The notes under the pieces were generated by a model. It saw only the letters and a program-made list of their open reading frames with translations. It was not told the DNA's origin and did not search any database. The translations under genes and the position numbers were made by a program. A DNA stretch of 5,178 nucleotides from JBGZFC01 sp041846575 (GTDB lineage Bacteria; Bacteroidota; Bacteroidia; Bacteroidales; Dysgonomonadaceae): the NCBI GenBank assembly GCA_041846575.1, contig JBGZFC010000114.1, positions 1 to 5,178 on the forward strand. Reading direction: 5' to 3'. Positions within the stretch are counted from its first letter, which is position 1. Each line of letters starts with the position of its first letter. Below, piece after piece: positions 1-5,178 of the stretch.

Positions 1-138
1 AGTAGGCTTTTAAGCAACAGACAATAAGCTATAATTCAATGAGATAGATTTTGCAAAGTTTTTTTGACAAACTTCATTAATTTACAATATATCAACAATT
101 TAAACAAGAGGCATCTTTTCTACTGCGTAATCTGGGCT
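1..138. other. AT-rich intergenic stretch at the left edge
   Basis: No gene can be supported here. The three plus-strand frames close quickly (a TAA at 25-27 in frame 1), so at most the last eight codons of an upstream plus-strand gene could be present, with nothing recognisable in them. On the minus strand the only ATG codons (at 114-112 and 77-75) open very short frames. A run of seven T residues at 59-65 lies between weak AAGTTT/AAACTT arms (56-61 and 69-74), too weak to call a terminator. Confidence 0.6.
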
Positions 139-173
139 AAAAAGGGATTGCGACTATAAAACAATCCCTTTTT
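139..173. terminator. Probable bidirectional rho-independent terminator
   Basis: The arms AAAAAGGGATTG (139-150) and CAATCCCTTTTT (162-173) are exact reverse complements, a 12-bp stem with an 11-base loop. It begins 33 bases past the stop codon of the minus-strand calcium ATPase, so it is well placed to end that operon. Read on the minus strand, the stem ends in five U. Read on the plus strand, it ends in TTTTT followed by a further T-rich stretch, so it could also stop transcription arriving from the left. The GC core is only four pairs (three G-C pairs plus a closing G-C), so strength is uncertain, but symmetry and position fit well. Confidence 0.8.
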
Positions 174-205
174 CGTTTTATTTGTATTAACTATCGAATA
201 AATTG

Positions 206-2878
206 TTAGTACTCGTCTTTTGTTTGATTTAGTTTTATCAGTTTTACAAACTCAACTACCACGATAGGTACTGCCGACAATATAGCTACATATACCCAAT
301 GTGTAATATCCATTGCAACAACATTAAACATATCCATTATTCCGGGGATAAGCAGTACTGCAGCTAACATAGCACCTGAAACAAAGATAGCTCCAAGCAA
401 CATCGTATTGCTTAGAATACTTGTTCTGAACGATGATAATCTGTTAGAGTGCAAGTTGCGAACATGCAGCAATTGTGAAAAACCGAGAACGGCAAAAGCC
501 ATTGTTTGTCCCAAAGGTTGTCCGCCATCTTTAAAGCCGAGTTTATATGCAGCAAGAGAAATAAGACCAATAGTTACACCTTGATAGAATATTCTCCAAC
601 TCATACCTTTACTGAAGAATCCCTTATTAGGATCGCGAGGTTTACGTGTCATAATATCTTTTTCAGCCGGGTCCATACTAAGGGCAAGGGCAGGCAAACT
701 GTCGGTAACAAGATTTATCCAAAGTATAAGTATGGGCGTAAGCGGATTTCCTAAATTAAACAGCGATGCGATAAAAATAAGTAAAACTTCGCCTACGTTT
801 GCCGATAAAAGAAACTGTATTACTTTAAGTATATTGTCGTATATTCTGCGTCCTTCTTCAACCGCATCTACAATGGTGGCAAAATTATCATCGGTAAGCA
901 CTACGTCTGAAGCATCTTTGGCTACTTCCGTACCTACGATACCCATAGCAACACCAATATCTGCCTGTTTCAGAGACGGAGCATCATTAACACCGTCGCC
1001 TGTCATCGCAACAATATTTCCTTTCGATTGCCAAGCTCTTACAATACGAACTTTGTGTTCGGGAGCCACGCGTGCATAAACGGAATAGTCGTGAATATCT
1101 CTTTCCAACTCTTTATCGGAAATGGTATTTAAGTCTATTCCTGTAACCGCTCTGTCGCCATCGTTAAAAATACCTATTTCTTCGGCAATAGCTACCGCCG
1201 TTACTTTGTGGTCACCTGTTATCATAACCGGACGTATTCCCGCGGTTTTGCATTTTCTTACGGCTTCCAATACTTCGGGGCGTGCCGGGTCAATCATTCC
1301 CATCAATCCGATGAAAATGAGGTTATTTTCTATCTCTTCGGCAGAAATTTCATTCGGCAGTGTATCGATTATCTTGTACGCAATGGCTAATACACGCAAA
1401 GCCGATTGTGCCATACGATGATTCTCTTTCTTAATGGTTTCTATATCTTCTTCCGTGATTGGACGAATGTTTCCATGTATCGAAATATGTGTACTTATAC
1501 TCAAAACTTCATCCAATCCGCCTTTAACGTTAACTTGCAGTTGGTTATTTTCTATCCGATTGATAGTTGACATTCGTTTTCTTTCAGAATCAAATGGAAC
1601 TTCTTGAACGCGCGGAAACTCAGTTTCCATATCGTTTTTATTAAATTTCAATCCGAATGCCACATCAACCAATGCGGTTTCGGTTGGGTCGCCGATATTT
1701 TCGTGCGTTCCGTCGGGTAATATTTTGAGATGAGCATCGGTGCAAAGCAACGAAGATATAAGCAATCTCTTTTCGTCTTCCGACAACTCTTCGGGTATGG
1801 GGGGATTGCGAAAATCTATTACATTACCACCGCTCCATCCTTCAACAACCGTCATTTTGTTTTGTGTAAGAGTTCCGGTTTTATCCGAACAGATAACTGT
1901 TGTACTGCCGAGAGTTTCCACCGATGGCAGTGTGCGAGCTATAGCATTGTGCTTTACCAGTCTTTGTACGCCAATGGCAAGAACAATGGTCGCAACTATC
2001 TGTAAACCTTCGGGAATGGCTGCTACAGCAAGACTTATTGCCATCATAAACATTTCGAGCCAATTGTTTCCGTAAATAATACCCACGATGAAAATAACGG
2101 CACAGATACTTAACGCCACTACACCGAGTATTTTACCCAATTGCTGAAGACGTTTGCCCATTGGTGTTTCTGTTTGAGTGGTGTCTTGAAGCATATTGGC
2201 AATTTTTCCAACTTCGGTATTCATTCCGGTTCCTACAACCACACCTTTCCCGCGTCCGTAGGTTACAATACTGGTTGAGAAACCCATATTGGTTCTGTCG
2301 CCCAAAGCTATTTCGTCTCCTTGCAACACTTCGTGATGTTTCTCTACCGGAACCGATTCGCCCGTAAGAGCCGATTCCTGTATCTTTAGATTCACAGTTT
2401 CGGTGAAACGCATATCGGCAGGAATAATATCGCCTGTGTCCAATACAACGACATCTCCCGGAACAACATCGGTTGAAGATATATCGGTAACTTCTCCATT
2501 GCGAATAACTTTGGTGTGTGGCGAACTCATTCTGTTAAGGGCTTCGAGCGAAGATTGTGCTTTAAGCTCTTGAGCCATTCCAATTACCGCGTTTATAATC
2601 AGAATTGCAAGAATCACGTAAGTTTCTACCAAACCTTCGTTTTCCATTACTCCGATTACGCCCGAAACTATAGCTGCAACCAAGAGAATAATTACCATAC
2701 TGCTTTTGAATTGCTCAATAAATATAGCAAAAGCCGATTTCTGTTTTTTCGATTTTAGACGGTTGTAACCGTATTTTTCGAGTCTTTTCTCAACTTCGCT
2801 ACTCGATAAACCCTGCTGTAGCGATACATCATATTTTTTTAGAATTTCTTCTATAGGTTGATTGTAATATTTTTCCAT
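206..2878 (-). CDS. P2A-type calcium-transporting P-type ATPase
   Basis: This 890-residue inner-membrane pump is full length for the bacterial SERCA-like family, which uses ATP to export Ca2+ from the cytoplasm. The order is typical: N-terminal cation-ATPase domain (about 3-70), TM1-2 (about 59-103), actuator domain with TGES at 172-175, TM3-4 (about 248-303), P domain with DKTGTLT at 332-338 (Asp332 is the phosphorylated residue), N domain with GDPTE (396-400), FDSERKRMS (429-437) and KGG (452-454), TGD (554-556), TGDGVND (626-632), then six C-terminal helices. Calcium ligands known from SERCA are present: Glu290 in TM4 (PEGL), Asn694 and Glu697 in TM5, and Asn722, Thr725 and Asp726 in TM6. 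This favours Ca2+ over other cations. TM4 reads PEGLQ instead of PEGLP, and TM8 has Gln802 about where SERCA has a glutamate. The ATG at 2878 gives a complete N-terminal domain; no Shine-Dalgarno is visible. It is the last gene of the cluster, 54 bp after the FtsE-like gene. Family assignment is firm; Ca2+ specificity is inferred. Confidence 0.96.
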   Translation of the reverse strand: MEKYYNQPIEEILKKYDVSLQQGLSSSEVEKRLEKYGYNRLKSKKQKSAFAIFIEQFKSSMVIILLVAAIVSGVIGVMENEGLVETYVILAILIINAVIGMAQELKAQSSLEALNRMSSPHTKVIRNGEVTDISSTDVVPGDVVVLDTGDIIPADMRFTETVNLKIQESALTGESVPVEKHHEVLQGDEIALGDRTNMGFSTSIVTYGRGKGVVVGTGMNTEVGKIANMLQDTTQTETPMGKRLQQLGKILGVVALSICAVIFIVGIIYGNNWLEMFMMAISLAVAAIPEGLQIVATIVLAIGVQRLVKHNAIARTLPSVETLGSTTVICSDKTGTLTQNKMTVVEGWSGGNVIDFRNPPIPEELSEDEKRLLISSLLCTDAHLKILPDGTHENIGDPTETALVDVAFGLKFNKNDMETEFPRVQEVPFDSERKRMSTINRIENNQLQVNVKGGLDEVLSISTHISIHGNIRPITEEDIETIKKENHRMAQSALRVLAIAYKIIDTLPNEISAEEIENNLIFIGLMGMIDPARPEVLEAVRKCKTAGIRPVMITGDHKVTAVAIAEEIGIFNDGDRAVTGIDLNTISDKELERDIHDYSVYARVAPEHKVRIVRAWQSKGNIVAMTGDGVNDAPSLKQADIGVAMGIVGTEVAKDASDVVLTDDNFATIVDAVEEGRRIYDNILKVIQFLLSANVGEVLLIFIASLFNLGNPLTPILILWINLVTDSLPALALSMDPAEKDIMTRKPRDPNKGFFSKGMSWRIFYQGVTIGLISLAAYKLGFKDGGQPLGQTMAFAVLGFSQLLHVRNLHSNRLSSFRTSILSNTMLLGAIFVSGAMLAAVLLIPGIMDMFNVVAMDITHWVYVAILSAVPIVVVEFVKLIKLNQTKDEY

Positions 2879-2932
2879 ATATGCTATGAATCAAATGTTT
2901 GCCAATAAGTGATTTTATTTTAGTGAAAGGAA

Positions 2933-3628
2933 CTATTGTTCTATGTCTATTGCGTGTGTAATATCTTTTATTATCATATCGTAACATTGTATTATTTTTC
3001 CGGGGAATGTTTTTACAATGTTGTAGTTGTGTGTTGACATAATAATGGCAGTTCCGGCTTCGGAAATTTGTTGCAGTAAATCCACAATCTGACTTCCTGT
3101 TTCGGGGTCGAGATTTCCTGTCGGTTCGTCTGCCAATATCAGTTTGGGCGAGTTGAGCAATGCACGTGCAATAACTATGCGTTGCTGTTCTCCTCCCGAT
3201 AATTCGTGTGGCATTTTATAGGTTTTGTTCTGCATCCCGACCTGAGCCAACACCTGATTGATTCTTTCGGTTATCGTGCTTTTGTTTTTCCATCCTGTCG
3301 CACGAAGAACAAACTCCAAGTTTTTTTCAACATTTCTATCTATAAGTAGTTGAAAATCCTGAAAAACAATTCCTATTTTTCGGCGAAGGAAAGGTATTTG
3401 TTTTCTCTTTATTTGATGAAGTTGATATTCGAAAATCTGTGCGTTTCCGGCTTCAATCGGTATCTCGGCGTACATGCTTTTTAGCAGTGTACTTTTTCCG
3501 GAACCAACTTTCCCTATTACGTACAGAAAATCGCCACAATTAACCTCAAGATTTATGTTTTTTAGGATAACGTTTTCGTCGCGATTTAACTGAACATTTT
3601 CGTATTTCAATAAAATATTGTCATTCAT
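2933..3628 (-). CDS. ftsE: FtsE-like ABC transporter ATP-binding protein
   Basis: This 231-residue cytoplasmic ATPase is a complete ABC nucleotide-binding domain. It has Walker A GKVGSGKST at 39-47, the Q-loop glutamine at 90 in VFQDFQLLIDR (88-98), signature LSGGEQQR at 143-150, Walker B LILADEPTGNLD at 163-174 with catalytic Glu168, and the H-loop His200 in STH. The FQDFQLLIDR wording after the Q-loop and the small size with no extra domain are typical of FtsE. FtsE pairs with the membrane protein FtsX and links ATP hydrolysis to peptidoglycan hydrolase control at the division site. No FtsX-like permease is in the window, so the partner must be elsewhere; in Bacteroidota ftsE and ftsX are often unlinked (from memory). 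Its ATG overlaps the stop of the upstream gene by one base (TAATG on the minus strand), pointing to translational coupling. A LolD or MacB type ATPase is the main alternative, since these families are close. Confidence 0.85.
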   Translation of the reverse strand: MNDNILLKYENVQLNRDENVILKNINLEVNCGDFLYVIGKVGSGKSTLLKSMYAEIPIEAGNAQIFEYQLHQIKRKQIPFLRRKIGIVFQDFQLLIDRNVEKNLEFVLRATGWKNKSTITERINQVLAQVGMQNKTYKMPHELSGGEQQRIVIARALLNSPKLILADEPTGNLDPETGSQIVDLLQQISEAGTAIIMSTHNYNIVKTFPGKIIQCYDMIIKDITHAIDIEQ

Positions 3629-4080
3629 TACTTTATAAAATCAATTGTAAATGGATATTTCCAATATTCGCCATTGGCTGCTTTTATAGTTGCAATAATT
3701 ATGCATATCAGATATATTCCGCTTAAAATAAATATTGTTACCACTCCTATCAATACAAAAATAAGAAAAGCTGAAATTGTAAAATATATAGCGTAGCTGA
3801 TTGAAAAATTAAGGATATTCTTTCCGTGTTTATCAACGTTTTCATTTAAATCCTTGTTTGTTGCCCACATAATAAGCGGTATGATTAACCACGATACAAA
3901 TTGTGACAAGTGCATAAGTAACAAGAAAGTGTTTTCATCAATTCCCCAAAGCGGCTTTTGGTTGCTTGCAGTGTATTGTTCACTATTCAGGATTCTCTCC
4001 TTTTCGCGTTGATACTCCTCTTCGCTGATACTCCCTTTGCTTCTTAGCTCGTCGAGTATTTTAAGATCTTCATATTTCAT
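3628..4080 (-). CDS. SHOCT-like and DUF4870-like small membrane protein
   Basis: This 150-residue protein has two parts. Residues 3-33 (LKILDELRSKGSISEEEYQREK...) form a charged helical hairpin of the SHOCT type, a short oligomerisation module usually found at protein ends. Residues 50-150 resemble the DUF4870 (Tic20-like) membrane family. There are hydrophobic helices at about 51-72, 92-110 and 110-133, a conserved-looking NVDKHGKNILNFSISYAIY stretch (81-99), and the family's closing KYPFTIDFIK (141-150). No catalytic residues are apparent and the molecular role is unknown. The N-terminal module probably lies in the cytoplasm. The gene follows the TlpA-like gene by 18 bp and its TAA overlaps the ATG of the FtsE-like gene by one base, so the two are probably translated together. 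No Shine-Dalgarno is seen. The domain calls rest on pattern memory and a profile search would settle them. Confidence 0.82.
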   Translation of the reverse strand: MKYEDLKILDELRSKGSISEEEYQREKERILNSEQYTASNQKPLWGIDENTFLLLMHLSQFVSWLIIPLIMWATNKDLNENVDKHGKNILNFSISYAIYFTISAFLIFVLIGVVTIFILSGIYLICIIIATIKAANGEYWKYPFTIDFIK

Positions 4081-4098
4081 AATGCTCTACTATTTAAA

Positions 4099-4680
4099 TT
4101 ATTCTGCTAACATTCGGTCTATAAGCTCAACCATATTATTAAATTCTTCATCTTCAAACAATCGGGTAAGCATCGCTATTTTCCCGTCTTTGTCTATTAT
4201 AACATTGCGAGTTATACCGGCATCTTTTTCGGCATACAGTCCGAAAATTGATGCATCAGGGTCTAATCCGATAGGATAGGTTACTCCGGTAGCTTTAGCC
4301 AACTCTTTGATTTTTGAAACGGGTTCTTCTCTGTCAATTCCCCACAAAACAAAATTGGGGTTATCTTTATGTTTTTGCCAGATCTCTTTTTCGATATGAG
4401 GCATCTCTTTTCTGCAGACTCCGCACCAACTTGCGGTAAATTGCAGCATAATTACTTTTCCGCGAAGTGATGACAAAATGCTTTTTGTTCCATTGGGAAA
4501 CTCTATTTCGAAATCGGGAGCCATTTCGCCGATTTGTACAAGAAATTGTCGGTTTAAATCATCGGAATCGGTTGTTTGAGTTGTCTCTTCCGGTTGAGAG
4601 GTTTCTTGTTTCTCTTTATGTTCCACACAAGAAACAAGCAAAAACGCTATGATTAATGTATAAATAAGTTTTTTTGTCAT
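4099..4680 (-). CDS. TlpA-family thioredoxin-like lipoprotein
   Basis: This 193-residue predicted lipoprotein starts MTKKLIYTLIIAFLLVSC, with a lysine-rich N-region, a hydrophobic core and the lipobox LVSC; Cys18 would be lipidated. A polar Glu/Thr/Gln linker (about 19-45) leads to a TlpA/ResA-type thioredoxin fold (about 50-193) with the redox motif WCGVC (Cys86 and Cys89) followed by RKEMPHIEKE. Family members reduce disulfides or support cytochrome c maturation in the periplasm; the substrate here is unknown. The usual cis-proline before the FLID strand is absent: the segment reads GITRNVIIDKDG (155-166). An in-frame ATG at 4773 would add 31 residues but is rejected. It would bury the signal peptide and also lies upstream of the -7 promoter box at 4755-4748, so it would not be transcribed from there. 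It is the first gene of the four-gene cluster. Confidence 0.92.
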   Translation of the reverse strand: MTKKLIYTLIIAFLLVSCVEHKEKQETSQPEETTQTTDSDDLNRQFLVQIGEMAPDFEIEFPNGTKSILSSLRGKVIMLQFTASWCGVCRKEMPHIEKEIWQKHKDNPNFVLWGIDREEPVSKIKELAKATGVTYPIGLDPDASIFGLYAEKDAGITRNVIIDKDGKIAMLTRLFEDEEFNNMVELIDRMLAE

Positions 4681-4747
4681 GTTGTTATAAATTAATAATT
4701 TTAATACAAGATGAATATCGTTTCTGTTTCTGGCTATTTTAACCATA

Positions 4748-4755
4748 CAAAGATA
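4748..4755 (-). promoter_or_regulatory. Promoter -7 box for the tlpA-like/ftsE/calcium ATPase cluster
   Basis: On the minus strand the sequence is TATCTTTG, a complete match to the Bacteroides -7 consensus TAnnTTTG. Transcription would start near 4742, giving a leader of about 60 bases before the ATG at 4680. The -33 TTTG box is not at the ideal distance; the nearest candidate is an ATTG at 4774-4771, only 15 bases away, so the upstream half is weak. This is the only good promoter match seen upstream of the four minus-strand genes. Confidence 0.6.
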
Positions 4756-4780
4756 ATAATTCTTTTTATTCAATATTATT

Positions 4781-5011
4781 TATCGTATGTTTTCATTGCA
4801 AAAAATATTATAACTAACATGAGTTTTAGGTTGGCAGGGAGCTGATATTAATGTTTAACATCGTGAGAAATGCATGTAATACCCTGATGTCCTTTTGTCG
4901 GAAGTTGGAAGTCTGATGACCGAAGCAGAAACAGATTGTAACGTCCTGAAAACAAAGGTAAACAAAAAGGAGTGAACTTTTATATGAGGTCAGCCCTGTT
5001 TTTTCCTAATA
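4781..5011. other. Spacer between the operon promoter and the insertion sequence, with tiny ORFs
   Basis: No recognisable gene lies here. On the plus strand a 21-codon ORF (4851-4916, MFNIVRNACNTLMSFCRKLEV) ends in TGA, whose last base is the first base of the ATG of a 19-codon ORF (4916-4975, MTEAETDCNVLKTKVNKKE). An AAAAAGGAG-type ribosome-binding sequence (4964-4972) then sits 11 bases before an ATG at 4984, whose frame runs nine codons to the putative insertion-sequence edge and closes at TAA 5026-5028. A small palindrome ATGTT-T-AACAT lies at 4851-4861, and a tandem heptamer GGAAGTT/GGAAGTC at 4900-4913. I cannot assign any function. This may be old intergenic DNA or remnants of a gene broken by the insertion. 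Confidence 0.4.
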
Positions 5012-5044
5012 ACCTGAGTTTCGGCTAAGAAACATCGCTAAAAA

Positions 5045-5076
5045 TTTGGTAAGCAAGCAAATAATTTGTATCTTTA
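5045..5076 (+). promoter_or_regulatory. Transposase promoter of Bacteroides type
   Basis: TTTG at 5045-5048 and TATCTTTA at 5069-5076 match the Bacteroides -33 (TTTG) and -7 (TAnnTTTG) boxes, with only the last base of the -7 box differing. The 20-bp spacing is standard. Transcription would start near 5082, about 25 bases before the transposase ATG. The start point would lie after the left arm of the 14-bp inverted repeat, which matters for the regulation proposed for that repeat. Confidence 0.65.
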
Positions 5077-5124
5077 TATCTGATAAACAACAAAATACGA
5101 TTATCTATGAGCTTGCTTACCAAA
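5045..5124 (+). repeat. Perfect 14-bp inverted repeat around the transposase promoter and start codon
   Basis: The arms TTTGGTAAGCAAGC (5045-5058) and GCTTGCTTACCAAA (5111-5124) are exact reverse complements separated by 52 bases. The left arm includes the -33 box. The right arm begins two bases after the transposase ATG and covers codons 2 to 6. An RNA carrying both arms would form a long stem across the start of the coding region. An RNA started from the internal promoter would lack the left arm. Confidence 0.85.
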
Positions 5125-5178
5125 GACAAAATTACTGAAATTTTCTGTTTAGCCGATGATTTTTGCAAAGAATATTCC
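5107..5178 (+). CDS. IS982-family-like transposase, N-terminal 24 residues
   Basis: The frame opens at ATG 5107 and stays open to the window edge: MSLLTKDKITEIFCLADDFCKEYS. The TEIFCxxDDFCKE wording is what I know from the start of IS982-family transposases in Bacteroidales. These proteins are usually about 290-300 residues long with a DDE-type catalytic domain, so over 90 percent of the gene is outside the window. No Shine-Dalgarno is visible. The identification rests on a short stretch and memory, with no catalytic residues in view; whether the gene is intact cannot be told. Confidence 0.72.
   Translation, partial: MSLLTKDKITEIFCLADDFCKEYS

Larger units (their letters stand above)
5012..5178 (+). 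mobile_element. Left end of an IS982-family-like insertion sequence (cut by the window edge)
   Basis: The element is recognised from its transposase start at 5107. The left tip is placed at about 5012, where the sequence reads ACCTGAGTTTCGGCTAAG, because IS982-type ends begin with ACC and this leaves a leader of ordinary length (95 bases) before the start codon. A short hairpin (GTTTC 5018-5022, GAAAC 5029-5033) lies just inside the tip. The right end and target duplication are outside the window, so the exact boundary is an inference and could be off by some bases. Confidence 0.6.

Noticed and set aside
506..2758. Plus-strand open frames of 60-115 codons across the calcium ATPase gene, and a short minus-strand frame at 1881-2063
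   Set aside because: They lie inside a full-length, motif-complete gene in another frame, show no domain or start signal, and are shadows of its codon pattern.
2892..2901. CAAA/TTTG near-palindrome in the 54-bp gap before the calcium ATPase, as an operator or terminator
   Set aside because: The arms are only four bases with no T tract or GC core, and such matches are common in AT-rich DNA.
4037..4652. Plus-strand open frames at 4037-4279 and 4467-4652
   Set aside because: They run antisense to the TlpA-like and DUF4870-like genes, have low-complexity or unrecognisable sequences and no promoter or ribosome-binding site.
4681..4773. Longer N-terminus (31 extra residues) for the TlpA-like protein from the ATG at 4773
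   Set aside because: It would place the lipoprotein signal peptide inside the protein, and the start codon lies upstream of the likely transcription start near 4742.
5018..5033. GTTTC/GAAAC hairpin inside the insertion-sequence tip as a rho-independent terminator
   Set aside because: A five-pair stem without a following T tract is too weak; at most it may be part of the transposase-binding end.
1..5178. tRNA, rRNA, CRISPR array, riboswitch or other structured RNA
   Set aside because: No regularly spaced repeats, tRNA-like arms or long conserved-looking stems were found outside the hairpins already listed.

Overview
The window looks like a piece of a Bacteroidota chromosome, probably Bacteroidales. 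Four observations support this. The DNA is AT-rich, and none of the four complete genes has a clear Shine-Dalgarno sequence. Two promoters fit the Bacteroides pattern (-7 box TAnnTTTG, with TTTG about 20 bp upstream in one of them). The FtsE-like and TlpA-like proteins have a Bacteroidetes flavour, and the right edge carries the start of an IS982-type transposase. The species cannot be named from the sequence.

Layout: positions 1-205 are AT-rich intergenic DNA with no convincing gene, ending in a strong hairpin (139-173) flanked by T tracts that could stop transcription in either direction. Positions 206-4680 hold four tightly packed genes, all on the minus strand. In transcription order they are a TlpA-type thioredoxin lipoprotein (4680-4099), a small SHOCT plus DUF4870-like membrane protein (4080-3628), an FtsE-like ABC ATPase (3628-2933) and a ten-helix P2A-type calcium-transporting ATPase (2878-206). 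The gaps are 18 bp, a 1-base stop/start overlap, and 54 bp. A perfect -7 box at 4755-4748 (minus strand) and the terminator at 139-173 suggest one transcription unit of about 4.6 kb. All four products are expected in or at the cell envelope: a periplasm-facing redox lipoprotein, an inner-membrane protein, a division-type ABC ATPase that normally pairs with FtsX (absent here), and a calcium pump. The sequence shows that they sit together, not that they work together.

Positions 4681-5011 contain the operon promoter and then about 230 bp without a confident gene. In that stretch are two tiny plus-strand ORFs joined by a TGATG overlap, and a good ribosome-binding site with an ATG whose frame runs into the insertion sequence. 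From about 5012 to the right edge lies the left end of an insertion sequence, with a promoter and the first 24 codons of the transposase.

The most interesting signal is inside the insertion sequence. A perfect 14-bp inverted repeat (5045-5058 and 5111-5124) spans the transposase promoter and start codon. Transcripts entering from outside the element would fold and bury the start region. Transcripts from the element's own promoter would begin after the left arm and stay open. This is the same logic as the well-known protection of IS10 and IS50 against read-through transcription. The rest of the window looks like ordinary core genome, with two residue-level oddities (a TlpA protein without its usual cis-proline and a calcium pump with PEGLQ in place of PEGLP).
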